A DNA stretch of 64,000 bases from JAAXXJ01 sp964412455 (GTDB taxonomy: Bacteria > Nitrospirota > UBA9217): NCBI GenBank assembly GCA_964412455.1, contig CAYPOT010000011.1:13930-77929 (forward strand), read 5' to 3'. The notes beneath the pieces are model-generated. The model searched no databases, had not been told where the DNA came from, and saw only the letters and a list, made by a program, of their open reading frames with translations. Positions 22,763 to 30,890 of the stretch are shown piece after piece. Every line of letters begins with the position of its first letter. The first letter of the stretch is position 1. Position numbers and translations under genes: made by a program.

Positions 22763-23674
22763 ATGACAACCAATTTTTTCAATTCACTATCTCACACGGA
22801 TTTTCTGCGGCTGACGCTCGAGGCATTTTCGCGGCAGGGGTACGAGGTGGAACAGAGCGCCGCCGCGGGGGCTGATGGAGTGCTGATCGGCAGGAACGGC
22901 GAGCGGATCGGCATTCTCTGCAAGAAATACCGCGGAGCGTTCATCGGCCGGCCGGTCCTTCAGCAATTTTATGGAGCAATGGAACAGATCGGCTGCAAGG
23001 AAGGATACCTGGTAACGACGACAGATTGCTCGCCCGAATCGTACGAATTCGCAAAAGGGAAAGGCATCGGCCTGTACAGCCGTGAACGAACGATAGAATT
23101 GCTGAAAACAGCGTTCGGGGAGGAGTTCATCCGAAGCGGCAGGATGCCTGAACTGGGACCAAAGGCAATAACCGTCCCCGCGGCAGTCCTCCAAACCATC
23201 AGCGTTGCGTCGTACGAGAAGGTGTCTGTCTCCGACCTGAAGAACGCGCGTGAACCGGAAAGGACGCCTGAACCGGCAGAGGCTACGGAACCGGAAAAAG
23301 CTTCAGAACAAGTTCAAGCGCCGCCGGAGGAGACAGCCAGCGAGGACCTGCCGGAGGAAGTGCTGGTAGTAGAGAGCATCGGATCTCCCGGGGCCTCAGA
23401 GACCGCTTCACCGGAGAACACGAGGACCATTTTCTGCGCGGAATGCAATAAGCAGCTGAGGGTGCCGACCGACCAGGGGATGATAACGGTGACCTGCACT
23501 GAGTGCGGATTGCAGCAGATCTATCAGCCCGAGCTGAACAGTGACGGTGAAGTGAAGACAACGACGATCGTTGCGTGTCAGACCTGCTCGCAGCAGTTGA
23601 ACGTCCCGACCAACCGTGGGCAGCTGAACGTACGGTGCCCGAAGTGCGGAGCGAAATGGTTGTTCACGCCATGA
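22763..23674 (+). CDS. Mrr-like nuclease-fold protein with two zinc ribbons
   Basis: 303 aa. Residues 8-118 resemble the Mrr/restriction-endonuclease fold: FLRLTLEAFSRQGYEVEQS, GADGVLIGRNGERIGILCKKY, VLQQFYGAMEQIGCKEGYLVTTTDCSPESYEFAKGKGIGLYSRERTIEL (quoted in parts). The usual catalytic D-(Q/E)xK is altered: the lysine is kept (CKKY) but the Q position reads Leu and the Asp after GxDG reads Leu. An acidic Pro/Glu linker (165-215) leads to two CxxC...CxxC ribbons (FCAECNKQL/TCTECG and ACQTCSQQL/RCPKCG). Likely a DNA- or protein-binding, nuclease-dead member. Confidence 0.7.
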   Translation: MTTNFFNSLSHTDFLRLTLEAFSRQGYEVEQSAAAGADGVLIGRNGERIGILCKKYRGAFIGRPVLQQFYGAMEQIGCKEGYLVTTTDCSPESYEFAKGKGIGLYSRERTIELLKTAFGEEFIRSGRMPELGPKAITVPAAVLQTISVASYEKVSVSDLKNAREPERTPEPAEATEPEKASEQVQAPPEETASEDLPEEVLVVESIGSPGASETASPENTRTIFCAECNKQLRVPTDQGMITVTCTECGLQQIYQPELNSDGEVKTTTIVACQTCSQQLNVPTNRGQLNVRCPKCGAKWLFTP

Positions 23675-23822
23675 AAGGCTTTTGTTCCGCCAAACGATGG
23701 ACCGTATGAGAACTGCGAAAACAGCCCCGTCCACCTTCATGCGGCCCTCCCGGGGCGCCGTCAAAAACTTCCCCAGCCCTCCGCGCTTTTGCATCTGACC
23801 TGCTTGTCTAAACATATTGGAG

Positions 23823-23851
23823 TTGACAGATCAATCAATTGCCATTATGAT
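23823..23851 (+). promoter_or_regulatory. Sigma-70 promoter of the tandem UspA gene
   Basis: TTGACA (23823-23828), 17-bp spacer, TATGAT (23846-23851), leaving a leader of about 100 bases before 23956. In contrast to the Usp genes at 42.8 and 44.6 kb, no -24/-12 box is visible. Confidence 0.7.
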
Positions 23852-23955
23852 TTGCTTAGATGCATCATTTCGGCCAAGCGCTACATATTGCTGCAGGAGC
23901 GTTTTTCTGAAAAGGAACGTTTTCCATATATATCACACTGCGAGGAGGAATTTTT

Positions 23956-24876
23956 ATGTCAGAGATCTGCCCAATAGTGAATACAGACAGGCTGCTGCTT
24001 GCGACGGAAAGCTCGGAATTCAGCGAGGGGGCCATCCGGGAAGCGATCCGGCTCGCGAAGCGCTGCGGGAGCAAGCTGACCGCGTTGTCGGTGATCGAAA
24101 CAAACCCCGAGTTCGGGGCGCAGGCGCCCGCGGTCCTGGAAAAGATGGAAAAAGAAGTGCACGCGCATCTCGACTCGGTGAAAGCGCGCGCCAAGCAGGA
24201 GGGCGTCGCGTGCGAGACGGTCACCTACGAGGGCGAGGATTCTTATAAATATATCGTCGACGAGGCCGTGAAGCAGAAAAGCACCATGATCATCATGGGA
24301 CGGCGCGGCAAGAAGGGCTTCCGGCGGCTGGTGATGGGGAGCACGACGGCATGGACCATCGGCCACGCGCCGTGCAGCGTCATGGTCGTGCCGCGGGCAG
24401 CGAAGGTGGATATCACGAGCATCGTCGTGGCCACGGACGGCTCGAAATATTCGGCCGACGCTGCGTCCGAAGCCATCGGCATCGCCAAGCGCAATAACGC
24501 GAAACTGACGGTCCTCGCGGTCGTTCCGGCGGATATCGCCATGATAACGGACATCGATTTTACCGCGATCGATCGCGAGAAGTTCGCCGATCAGGAGATG
24601 CTGACGGCGGAAAAGAACGCCAGGTTGGTAAAGGACGCTGCGCAGAAGGCGGGCGTGGATGTCCAGGCCTTCGTCATGACCGGCAAGCCCGCCGATGCCA
24701 TCCTGGAGATCGCCAAAGATAAATCGGCCGACCTGGTGGTCGTGGGAAGCCACGGCAGGACGGGCCTTGAACGGCTGCTGCTGGGCAGCATTGCCGAGCG
24801 CGTGATCGTCATGTCCTCCTGTGCCGCTCTGGTGGTGAAAAGGGAAGAGAAGCAGCCAAAGCCGGACACCAAATAA
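23956..24876 (+). CDS. Tandem-domain universal stress protein
   Basis: 306 aa, two UspA domains. Domain 1 (about 8-152) ends with the nucleotide-binding loop MGRRGKKGFRRLVMGSTTAW; domain 2 (about 155-295) with VGSHGRTGLERLLLGSIAERV, each matching G-x2-G-x9-G-(S/T), so ATP binding is expected for both. GCGAGGAGG precedes the ATG. Cytoplasmic stress-response protein. A 117-bp inverted-repeat element follows, then the sigma-54 regulator. Confidence 0.93.
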   Translation: MSEICPIVNTDRLLLATESSEFSEGAIREAIRLAKRCGSKLTALSVIETNPEFGAQAPAVLEKMEKEVHAHLDSVKARAKQEGVACETVTYEGEDSYKYIVDEAVKQKSTMIIMGRRGKKGFRRLVMGSTTAWTIGHAPCSVMVVPRAAKVDITSIVVATDGSKYSADAASEAIGIAKRNNAKLTVLAVVPADIAMITDIDFTAIDREKFADQEMLTAEKNARLVKDAAQKAGVDVQAFVMTGKPADAILEIAKDKSADLVVVGSHGRTGLERLLLGSIAERVIVMSSCAALVVKREEKQPKPDTK

Positions 24877-24883
24877 GAGTCAT

Positions 24884-25000
24884 TCGTAAAAAAGCCGTTC
24901 TCGCGCAAAGTCACGGAGGCCGCAAAGAAATGCCTGAAAGCGTTCAATTGGACGCTCTTCGTGCCTTTGCGCCTTCGGGTGAAAAATTGACTTCCTGCGA
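24884..25000. repeat. 117-bp inverted-repeat element, copy 1
   Basis: Starts TCGTAAAAAAGCCGTTCTC and ends with the complement of TCGCAGGAAGTCAATTTTTC. Inner words GCAAAGTCACGGAGG and CGTGCCTTTGCGCC pair with each other. Same length and inverse orientation as 26546-26662; the two flank the sigma-54 activator gene. Confidence 0.75.
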
Positions 25001-25049
25001 GACCATCAGGATCCGCTATTTGAAGTCTGTCACCGCCCTGTGCTGAACT

Positions 25050-26354
25050 ATGCTGAACATCCTGATCATTTCCGATGAAGCGAAGGGCCTCGCCTCTCTG
25101 TTCCGGTCCACGGGATACACGCCGGACACCCGGGACCTGAAAGAGGCGGACAGCGCATCGCAGGGCGACGAGCCATCGGACAAATACGACATCGCGTTCC
25201 TCGACCTGGACGCGGAGAACTGGCGGGAGCGGCTCCTGGACGCGCGGCACAGCATGCCCGTTATCGCTTTTTCCCTCCCCGATCTGCACAAGGCCGTGGA
25301 AGCGCTGAAGCTGGGCGCCGGCGATTATCTGGAAAAACCCCTCACCGCCGAGGTCCTGTCCGAGGTCATCGCGCGGCACCAGAAACGGATCCTGAGCCAC
25401 AAGTACGGCTTCGACGAGATCATCGGGAACAGCGCGCCGATGCAGGAAGTGTTCGGGCTCATCAAGAAGGCGGCCGCAAGCGAGAGCAACGTGCTGATCA
25501 CCGGCGAAAGCGGCACGGGCAAGGAGCTTATCGCCCGGGCCATCCACCGGTGGAGCCCGCGCAGCGAAAAGTCGTTCACGACCATCAATTGCACGGCAAT
25601 TCCCGATACGCTCCTCGAGTCGGAGCTCTTCGGCTTCGAAAAGGGTTCGTTCACCGGCGCGCAGTACACCAAGAAGGGGCTTCTGGAGCAGGCCGACGGC
25701 GGCACGGTGTTCTTCGACGAGATCGGCGATGTGTCGCCGCTCTTCCAGACCAAGGTGCTGCGCGTCCTGCAGGAAGGGGAGATCATGCGTATCGGCGGAA
25801 TGCGCCAGATCCGCGTGGATCTCCGGTTCATCACCGCCACGAACCGCGACCTCAAGATCGCGTGCCAGCGCGGCGTTTTCCGGGAAGACCTTTTCTACCG
25901 CCTCGACGTCATCAATATCCATCTCCCGCCATTGCGTGACCGCATGGAGGATGTCGCGCTTCTGGCGAAGCACTTTGTCCAGAAGCATGCGCACAAGCGG
26001 AAGGACGTTCTGATCAAGTGCATCAGCGGCGAGGCGCTGAGCCTTCTGCTGGAGCATCCCTATCCCGGGAACGTGCGGGAGCTCGAGAACATCATCGAAC
26101 GTTCGATCTCTTTCGCGAACACCTCCGAGATCCTTTCCGCCGACCTTCCGCCCAATCTCCGCCAGACGCACGCGCCCGTAAAGCACCGGGCATCGGCCCA
26201 GCGGCTGAAGGACGCCCTTTCCGCGGTCGAAAAAGAAACCATTACCGCTGCGCTTCTCGAATCGGGCGGGAACATCTCGCGCGCGGCCGCTCTTCTTGGC
26301 ATCTACCGGCAGCAACTCCAGAGAAAGATCAAACAGCTTAAGATCGCCGTTTAA
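25050..26354 (+). CDS. NtrC-type sigma-54 activator with divergent receiver
   Basis: 434 aa. The receiver (1-120) keeps an acidic pair (D9/E10) and a phosphorylatable D52 (IAFLDLD). The AAA+ domain has Walker A GESGTGKE at about residue 152, GSFTGA (the GAFTGA loop that contacts sigma-54) at about 199, and Walker B TVFFDEIGDV. A Fis-type helix-turn-helix ends the protein (SGGNISRAAALLGIYRQQLQRKIKQ). No cognate kinase is adjacent. With UspA upstream and a small-protein gene with a sigma-54-like promoter at 26884 downstream, it is a candidate regulator of that gene. Confidence 0.93.
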   Translation: MLNILIISDEAKGLASLFRSTGYTPDTRDLKEADSASQGDEPSDKYDIAFLDLDAENWRERLLDARHSMPVIAFSLPDLHKAVEALKLGAGDYLEKPLTAEVLSEVIARHQKRILSHKYGFDEIIGNSAPMQEVFGLIKKAAASESNVLITGESGTGKELIARAIHRWSPRSEKSFTTINCTAIPDTLLESELFGFEKGSFTGAQYTKKGLLEQADGGTVFFDEIGDVSPLFQTKVLRVLQEGEIMRIGGMRQIRVDLRFITATNRDLKIACQRGVFREDLFYRLDVINIHLPPLRDRMEDVALLAKHFVQKHAHKRKDVLIKCISGEALSLLLEHPYPGNVRELENIIERSISFANTSEILSADLPPNLRQTHAPVKHRASAQRLKDALSAVEKETITAALLESGGNISRAAALLGIYRQQLQRKIKQLKIAV

Positions 26355-26545
26355 GGTTCATTCGCAATAAAGTTGAAAAAGCTGCGACGGACCACCGTCT
26401 TTCGCAACCAGAAGCAGGCGCTTCTAAGCGGGCCGCCAGGCACGCAAAACAATCAACAACAGTTTCCAGAGCAGCAGCCCGAAAGCATTTGACGCTGATA
26501 CCCGCGGATCCCGTTATGATCTCCATGGAGACAGCTTTGATGACC

Positions 26546-26662
26546 TCGTAAGAAGTCAATTTTTCACACGAAGGCACAAAGGCACGAAGAAAGGCGCATT
26601 GAAAACATTCAGGTATTTCTTTGTGGCCTCCGTGATCTTTGTGTGAGAGCGACTTTTTACGA
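26546..26662. repeat. 117-bp inverted-repeat element, copy 2
   Basis: TCGTAAGAAGTCAATTTTTC at the left and the complement of TCGTAAAAAGTCGCTCTC at the right; the flanks GATG...CATC extend the symmetry. A further end fragment (CCGTAAGAAGTC) occurs at about 63958. Confidence 0.75.
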
Positions 26663-26759
26663 CTGCATCAGCTTTGACGTATCAGTAAAAATCGCTTTTC
26701 CTTCATCGGCTTTATCCGCGCCTAAGAATCGGTTCGTTCTTGTCATTTAATCCCCCCAT

Positions 26760-26899
26760 CGCAACATTTCATTGCGTTATCTCAGCCGATTAATCCCTTA
26801 TAATTCCATAAGGCATGCAACCTATAAATGCACCTATTTGCGGTCTATTCCATTATAGCTCATTTTTTCAAGTACTTAAATCCTGGCATAGTACTTGTA
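26760..26899 (+). promoter_or_regulatory. Sigma-54-like promoter with upstream inverted repeat
   Basis: CGCAA-N7-TTGCG (26760-26776) is a perfect inverted repeat about 110 bp upstream of a -24/-12 box TGGCAT (26884-26889)-N5-TTGTA (26895-26899). The -12 GC reads GT, one mismatch to consensus. The same site (TGCAA-N7-TTGCG) lies upstream of the paralogous gene at 44045-44185. Confidence 0.65.
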
Positions 26900-26932
26900 A
26901 TACAGTTAGGTATACCAGAAAGGGAGGGTCAT

Positions 26933-27091
26933 ATGCAGAAGCTCATGAAAGCATTTGAAAACATGATGGTTGCGATCACCTTCGCTGAAGCCGGAGAGTA
27001 TGACGAAGCACGCAGGCTATCGACCCAGGATCAAGAAGATGAGGCATCCGGCGAAACCGCCTCTCTGGGCATAAAGGCTGTAAAGGCTTAA
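26933..27091 (+). CDS. Small FAEAGE-motif protein, paralogue 1
   Basis: 52 aa: MQKLMKAFENMMVAITFAEAGE, then YDEARRLSTQDQEDEA and a short tail. AGGGAGGGTCAT precedes the ATG, which rules out the in-frame codon at 26828. Predicted as one amphipathic helix of about 28 residues. It aligns with the protein at 44045-44185 over MxKLxxxFExxxxxxxFAEAGExxxAR. Both sit in Usp/sigma-54 neighbourhoods. Role unknown; size and charge suggest a protein-binding regulator. Confidence 0.75.
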   Translation: MQKLMKAFENMMVAITFAEAGEYDEARRLSTQDQEDEASGETASLGIKAVKA

Positions 27092-27162
27092 TTCGCCTGG
27101 AGCAATTAACGGGACTTCCCTATGGAAATAGCGGCCCCGATTTTTTTGTCTATTAATAATCA

Positions 27163-27176
27163 TTATAACGTTATAA
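27163..27176 (+). promoter_or_regulatory. Palindromic operator TTATAACGTTATAA
   Basis: Perfect 14-bp palindrome 12 bases before the GntR gene. Its size and position fit an autoregulatory GntR/HutC operator that would control the whole operon. Confidence 0.6.
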
Positions 27177-27188
27177 AGAAATGAAATC

Positions 27189-27929
27189 ATGTTAAATAAT
27201 AAAGCGGTAAACAGGGAAAGCCAGCAAAAGCTCTATGTGCAGATGTATTCGATCATCAAGGACAAGATCGAACAAAGGGAGTGGCCTGCCGGTTCGCAGA
27301 TCCCCACCGAAGACGATCTCTGCACGACCTACAATGTGAGCAAGGCCACGGTAAGAATGGCCATCGCGGAACTGGTGAGGAGCGGTTTTCTGAGAAAACA
27401 GCAGGGCAAGGGGACGTTCGTCAGTCACGGCCAGCCCGATCTTGGCATTACGATGAAAACGAAGTTGACGGAAGACATGTTTGGAGAGGGGGTGGTCGCG
27501 AGCAAAGAGGTCCTGGTCAAGGGAGTGAAAGCGCCGCCCGAGGATGTGCGGAACCATTTGCAGCCGGAAGGCGACATCTTTTATCTCCTGTGCAAGCGCG
27601 TGGTGCAGGGCGAACCGGCCTACCTTGAGGAGTCATTCATCCCGCTCGAGGTCGTGCCTGATATTGAAGAGGCCGATCTCTGCCAGACGCCTTTCTATGA
27701 GATGATGCAGCAGAGAGCAAAAAAAAAGATCCAGAAGGTCGTCCAGACGATCGAGATCGCCGAGATGACCGGCGATGCCGCCGCGATCCTCAAGAGCGAA
27801 AAAGGGGCGCCCATGCTGCTGCTGCACCGGCTCCTGGTCGGTACAGACGGCAAGCCCCTGGCCTATACGCGGCTCATGGGGGACGGGAAAAAGTACAAAT
27901 TGCAGACCGAATTGATCCAGATCGTATAA
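27189..27929 (+). CDS. GntR/HutC regulator with UTRA effector domain
   Basis: 246 aa. Winged helix at 15-80 (KLYVQMYSIIKDKIEQREWPAGSQIPTEDDLCTTYNVSKATVRMAIAEL, FLRKQQGKGTFV; in parts) then a UTRA ligand-binding domain (about 95-240, with FYLLCKRVVQGEPAYLEESFIP and MLLLHRLLVGTDGKPLAYTRL). HutC-type regulators sense small molecules. It lies 33 bp before the TSUP exporter gene and in the same direction, so it most likely controls that operon. The inducer cannot be told from sequence. Confidence 0.92.
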   Translation: MLNNKAVNRESQQKLYVQMYSIIKDKIEQREWPAGSQIPTEDDLCTTYNVSKATVRMAIAELVRSGFLRKQQGKGTFVSHGQPDLGITMKTKLTEDMFGEGVVASKEVLVKGVKAPPEDVRNHLQPEGDIFYLLCKRVVQGEPAYLEESFIPLEVVPDIEEADLCQTPFYEMMQQRAKKKIQKVVQTIEIAEMTGDAAAILKSEKGAPMLLLHRLLVGTDGKPLAYTRLMGDGKKYKLQTELIQIV

Positions 27930-27962
27930 AGAACTACACTTCATCGGAGGGAGGTTTTAAGT

Positions 27963-29210
27963 ATGGGTATCTTTCGCAGCACCTATGAGTTTATGAAACA
28001 GGCGTCCATCGCGCACGCCAAGTGGGACTATGAGGTCTCCATGAGCATCATCCACAACCGCAAGAAGATGTGGATGCTGCTGCTGCTGCTGCTGCCGATC
28101 GTGATTGTCTCGTGGGCAGACGCAGGCAATATGCTGGGCGGGAAAACGGCCTACGCTCCGGCATTCTATTCGACCGGTATCTTCATGGTCTCCATCGCCA
28201 TCGGGTTGGCCGCGGGTCTTATTACCGGCTGCATCGGCGCCGGCGGCGGATTCATCATCACGCCCGCCCTGATGGCCGCGGGCGTGAAAGGCATCCTCGC
28301 CGTGGGCACCGACGTGTTCCACATCTTTGCCAAGGCGATCATGGGCACCACGGTCCACAAGAAGCTCGGCAACGTATCAGTGAAGCTTGCCATGGCGTTC
28401 CTCGTGGGTTCGGGCGCCGGGACGTTCATCGGAGGCTATATTAACAGGTTGCTCTATGACAAAGACCCGCTCCTGTCCGAGGCCTTCATCAGCCTGGTCT
28501 ATGCCGTCCTGCTCGGTTTTCTCGGTGTGTACGCCGCAATGGATTTCTGGAAGTCCACGAGGGGCCCGGGGGGCGGAGACGCTCACGGCGGCCCGGCCGG
28601 CACCACCGACTTCGCGATCAAGCTCCAGAAGATCAACATTCCGCCGATGATCACCTTTGATGAAGATTATGTCGAAGGCGGCAAGAAGATCTCCGGCGTG
28701 TTCGTTGCAATGGGCGGCGTGATCGTCGGCATCCTGGCGGCCATCATGGGCGTGGGCGGCGGCTTCATCACCTTCCCCATGTTCGTGTACACCTTTGGCG
28801 TGTCCACCGCCACAACGGTGGGAACCGACATTCTCCAGATCATCTTTACGGCGGGCCTCGCCTCGATCGCCCAGTATGCCATCTACGGGTATGTGTTCTA
28901 CACGCTGGCCATGGGCATGCTGATCGGTTCGCTCATCGGCATCCAGGTCGGCGCGCTCACGACCAAAGTAGTGAAGGGCATTCAGATCCGCGGGTTCTAC
29001 GCCTTGTCCATCCTCGCGGGCTTCGTCAACAGGGCCAGCACACTCCCCAAGAAGATGGTAGAGCTCGAGTACATCAGCCTGTCCAGTACCACGGTAAACG
29101 CCATCGAATCCGTGGGAAACATTGTATTCTGGATCGTGGTCGCCGCCTTCGGCATCTGGATCTTCAGCAAGTTCTTCGCGAACATAAAAACACTCAGGCA
29201 GGAGGCATAG
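27963..29210 (+). CDS. TSUP (TauE/SafE) family anion exporter
   Basis: 415 aa with about nine membrane segments. The two family repeats are visible: GLAAGLITGCIGAGGGFIITP (about 80-100) and VIVGILAAIMGVGGGFITFP (about 255-275), each with the GxGGGF signature that lines the transport path. TSUP proteins carry sulfite, sulfoacetate or other sulfur anions. A cytoplasmic insert of about 60 residues with GGDAHGG lies between the halves. The large family version here, followed by a two-span protein and UspA, is seen in sulfur-metabolising anaerobes. GGAGGGAGG precedes the ATG. Confidence 0.9.
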   Translation: MGIFRSTYEFMKQASIAHAKWDYEVSMSIIHNRKKMWMLLLLLLPIVIVSWADAGNMLGGKTAYAPAFYSTGIFMVSIAIGLAAGLITGCIGAGGGFIITPALMAAGVKGILAVGTDVFHIFAKAIMGTTVHKKLGNVSVKLAMAFLVGSGAGTFIGGYINRLLYDKDPLLSEAFISLVYAVLLGFLGVYAAMDFWKSTRGPGGGDAHGGPAGTTDFAIKLQKINIPPMITFDEDYVEGGKKISGVFVAMGGVIVGILAAIMGVGGGFITFPMFVYTFGVSTATTVGTDILQIIFTAGLASIAQYAIYGYVFYTLAMGMLIGSLIGIQVGALTTKVVKGIQIRGFYALSILAGFVNRASTLPKKMVELEYISLSSTTVNAIESVGNIVFWIVVAAFGIWIFSKFFANIKTLRQEA

Positions 29211-29212
29211 CC

Positions 29213-29926
29213 ATGATCGTAAAAAATAACAAGACATTTTTCACCGGTGCATTCCTTGCGGTGACGTTCGCCGGCGTGCTCGCGCTGATCTTCTCGCCCA
29301 TCTTCGGTGAGGGAAAGAACGGGCTCGTGTACGCAGACGATATGTTCAACAAGCTTTCGAAAGGGTCGTCCTACTTTATTCCCAAAGTTACAAAAAGCAA
29401 TGAGCCGTTTGCGAATACCGCCATTGAAGTGAGCGTGAAGCTTGAGAAGCCGGAGCAGAGCGACGGCACGGTCAAGCTTCTTGCCACCACGGGAATGGCC
29501 GCGAAAAAAGCGAATTCCGAGCTCCAGATCAACGGCAATCTCGGCGCGCTGATGTCGAAGATCCTGCAGGACTCCGACGATATGTTCAAGAACGAGGGCG
29601 AAACGGTAGCCAAGCGCTACGGCGTCGAGGAAAAGAAGGTCATGGAGTCATGGCATGCTCTGCTCAAGTCCATGGACAAGGCGCTCAAGAAGCAGGGCAA
29701 GATCTCTGAAGCGAAGATCGTCTCTGATGTGATGAAAAAGGCCGTGGAGCCGGCATACAACTACTATGGCGTGATACCGCGGCAGGTATCGGAAAAGGCC
29801 GGCATCATGACCGCGCTGCTCGTGTTCTACGTCATCTATACCATGTGGTGGGGCTTTGCCATCTTCTACATGTTCGATGGGATCGGTCTGACAATGAAAA
29901 AAGCCAAAGTGAAGAAGGAGGTCTAA
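29213..29926 (+). CDS. Two-span membrane protein paired with TSUP exporter
   Basis: 237 aa. An N-terminal segment at about 9-30 (FFTGAFLAVTFAGVLALIFSPIF) and a C-terminal one at about 200-225 (LLVFYVIYTMWWGFAIFYMF) enclose a 165-residue domain likely outside the cytoplasm: ADDMFNKLSKGSSYFIPKV and EVSVKLEKP, then helices (KILQDSDDMFKNEGETVAKRYG). The gene starts 3 bp after the exporter and ends 8 bp before UspA, so it is almost certainly a partner subunit. No family name is known to me. Confidence 0.8.
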   Translation: MIVKNNKTFFTGAFLAVTFAGVLALIFSPIFGEGKNGLVYADDMFNKLSKGSSYFIPKVTKSNEPFANTAIEVSVKLEKPEQSDGTVKLLATTGMAAKKANSELQINGNLGALMSKILQDSDDMFKNEGETVAKRYGVEEKKVMESWHALLKSMDKALKKQGKISEAKIVSDVMKKAVEPAYNYYGVIPRQVSEKAGIMTALLVFYVIYTMWWGFAIFYMFDGIGLTMKKAKVKKEV

Positions 29927-29933
29927 GAGAACC

Positions 29934-30377
29934 ATGAACGTACTCGTGCCGATCGACGGCTCCAAGCACTCCACGGAAGGCCTCCGCGTCGCTTCCCATT
30001 TTGCCAAGACCAACAAGGCCAAGATCTATATCCTCAACGTCATCGCCTCGGTGGCCGATGTGGACCTCGAGCTCTCAGCGTCGGAGCGTGACAGGCTTCA
30101 CGAGAGCCTGAAGCGCCGCGGCGAGGACCTGCTGGCAAAGGCCACTGACCAGATGAAGGCGCACGGCGTGACCGACATCAGCTCGGTCCTGGTTACCGGC
30201 GACTCGCCGGCGAATGAGATCGTGGCCTTCGCGGAAAAGGAAAAGATCGATCTGATCGTGATCGGCAGCAAGGGCAAGAGCGCGACCGCCCGCTTCCTGC
30301 TCGGCAGCGTCGCATCGAAGGTCGTGAAATACAGCCACTGCTGCGTGTATGTGGTAAAAGAACCCTGTTGGATATAA
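29934..30377 (+). CDS. UspA-like protein ending the TSUP operon
   Basis: 147 aa single UspA domain: MNVLVPIDGSKHSTEGLRVASHFA and the binding loop IGSKGKSATARFLLGSVASKV match the ATP-binding class. Coupled to the membrane genes upstream, it could gate the exporter in response to energy state, as suggested for other Usp-transporter pairs; that is inference. GGAGGTCTAAG precedes the start. A strong terminator follows. Confidence 0.9.
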   Translation: MNVLVPIDGSKHSTEGLRVASHFAKTNKAKIYILNVIASVADVDLELSASERDRLHESLKRRGEDLLAKATDQMKAHGVTDISSVLVTGDSPANEIVAFAEKEKIDLIVIGSKGKSATARFLLGSVASKVVKYSHCCVYVVKEPCWI

Positions 30378-30402
30378 AACTGGCCCTATTGAAGCGCCGT
30401 GC

Positions 30403-30432
30403 AAGGCGGACACGAGAGTGTCCGCCTTTTTT
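30403..30432 (+). terminator. Intrinsic terminator of the TSUP operon
   Basis: AAGGCGGACAC and GTGTCCGCCTT form an 11-bp stem with a GAGA loop, followed by a T-run. Confidence 0.93.
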
Positions 30433-30547
30433 GTCTTTACAAAGCGTGCATTGTCATTATAATAATGTCGGAAGCAGCCGGTTTGCCTCGAAGTTTCTCC
30501 ACACGATTGTCAGAAATGGTAAAATTAATCCTCAATCTGGTGGATAA

Positions 30548-30727
30548 TTGAAAATACTCGTTCAGACATCACTCGCCGCGGAACGGTTGGACCGCTTTTT
30601 TGCTGCGAAGTATTGCCCTTTTTCCATCAAAACCGTTCAGATCTTTATCGGCATCATCACGATCGCGATATTAGCAGCCGTCCACCCGCTCGGCCGGCAG
30701 CTTGAAATGTTTGGTGTCTCCCACTGA
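30548..30727 (+). CDS. Possible small membrane protein, 59 aa
   Basis: TTG-started frame MKILVQTSLAAERLDRFFAA, KYCPFSIKTVQIFIGIITIAILAAV and HPLGRQLEMFGVSH. One hydrophobic helix (about 31-47). A weak GGTGG lies 5 bases before the start. It precedes the antiporter operon and may be a leader gene. Uncertain. Confidence 0.35.
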   Translation: MKILVQTSLAAERLDRFFAAKYCPFSIKTVQIFIGIITIAILAAVHPLGRQLEMFGVSH

Positions 30728-30815
30728 TATCCGACTTCAGTCTGGCCAGGGGAGTGCTACGCGATCGTACAGGGAAAGAAGCAGGACCTTACCTTATAAC
30801 GATACGGAGGCTGTT

Positions 30816-30890
30816 ATGAAAACAGGAGACGTAATGATACGATTGCAGCCGAGACAACGTTCAAAGGGCGCGGGTACAGGTGAACTATGA
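30816..30890 (+). CDS. 24-aa leader peptide coupled to mrpE
   Basis: MKTGDVMIRLQPRQRSKGAG then TGEL, with an ACGGAGG site before its ATG. Its stop overlaps the mrpE start (ATGA at 30887-30890), while mrpE itself has no good ribosome site. Translation of mrpE is therefore probably coupled to this short frame. Confidence 0.5.
   Translation: MKTGDVMIRLQPRQRSKGAGTGEL

Noticed and set aside
24591..26315. Long open frame of 574 codons on the minus strand opposite UspA and the sigma-54 activator
   Set aside because: It is the antisense of two well-supported genes with clear motifs; its own translation is rich in Arg, His and Asp and has no family.
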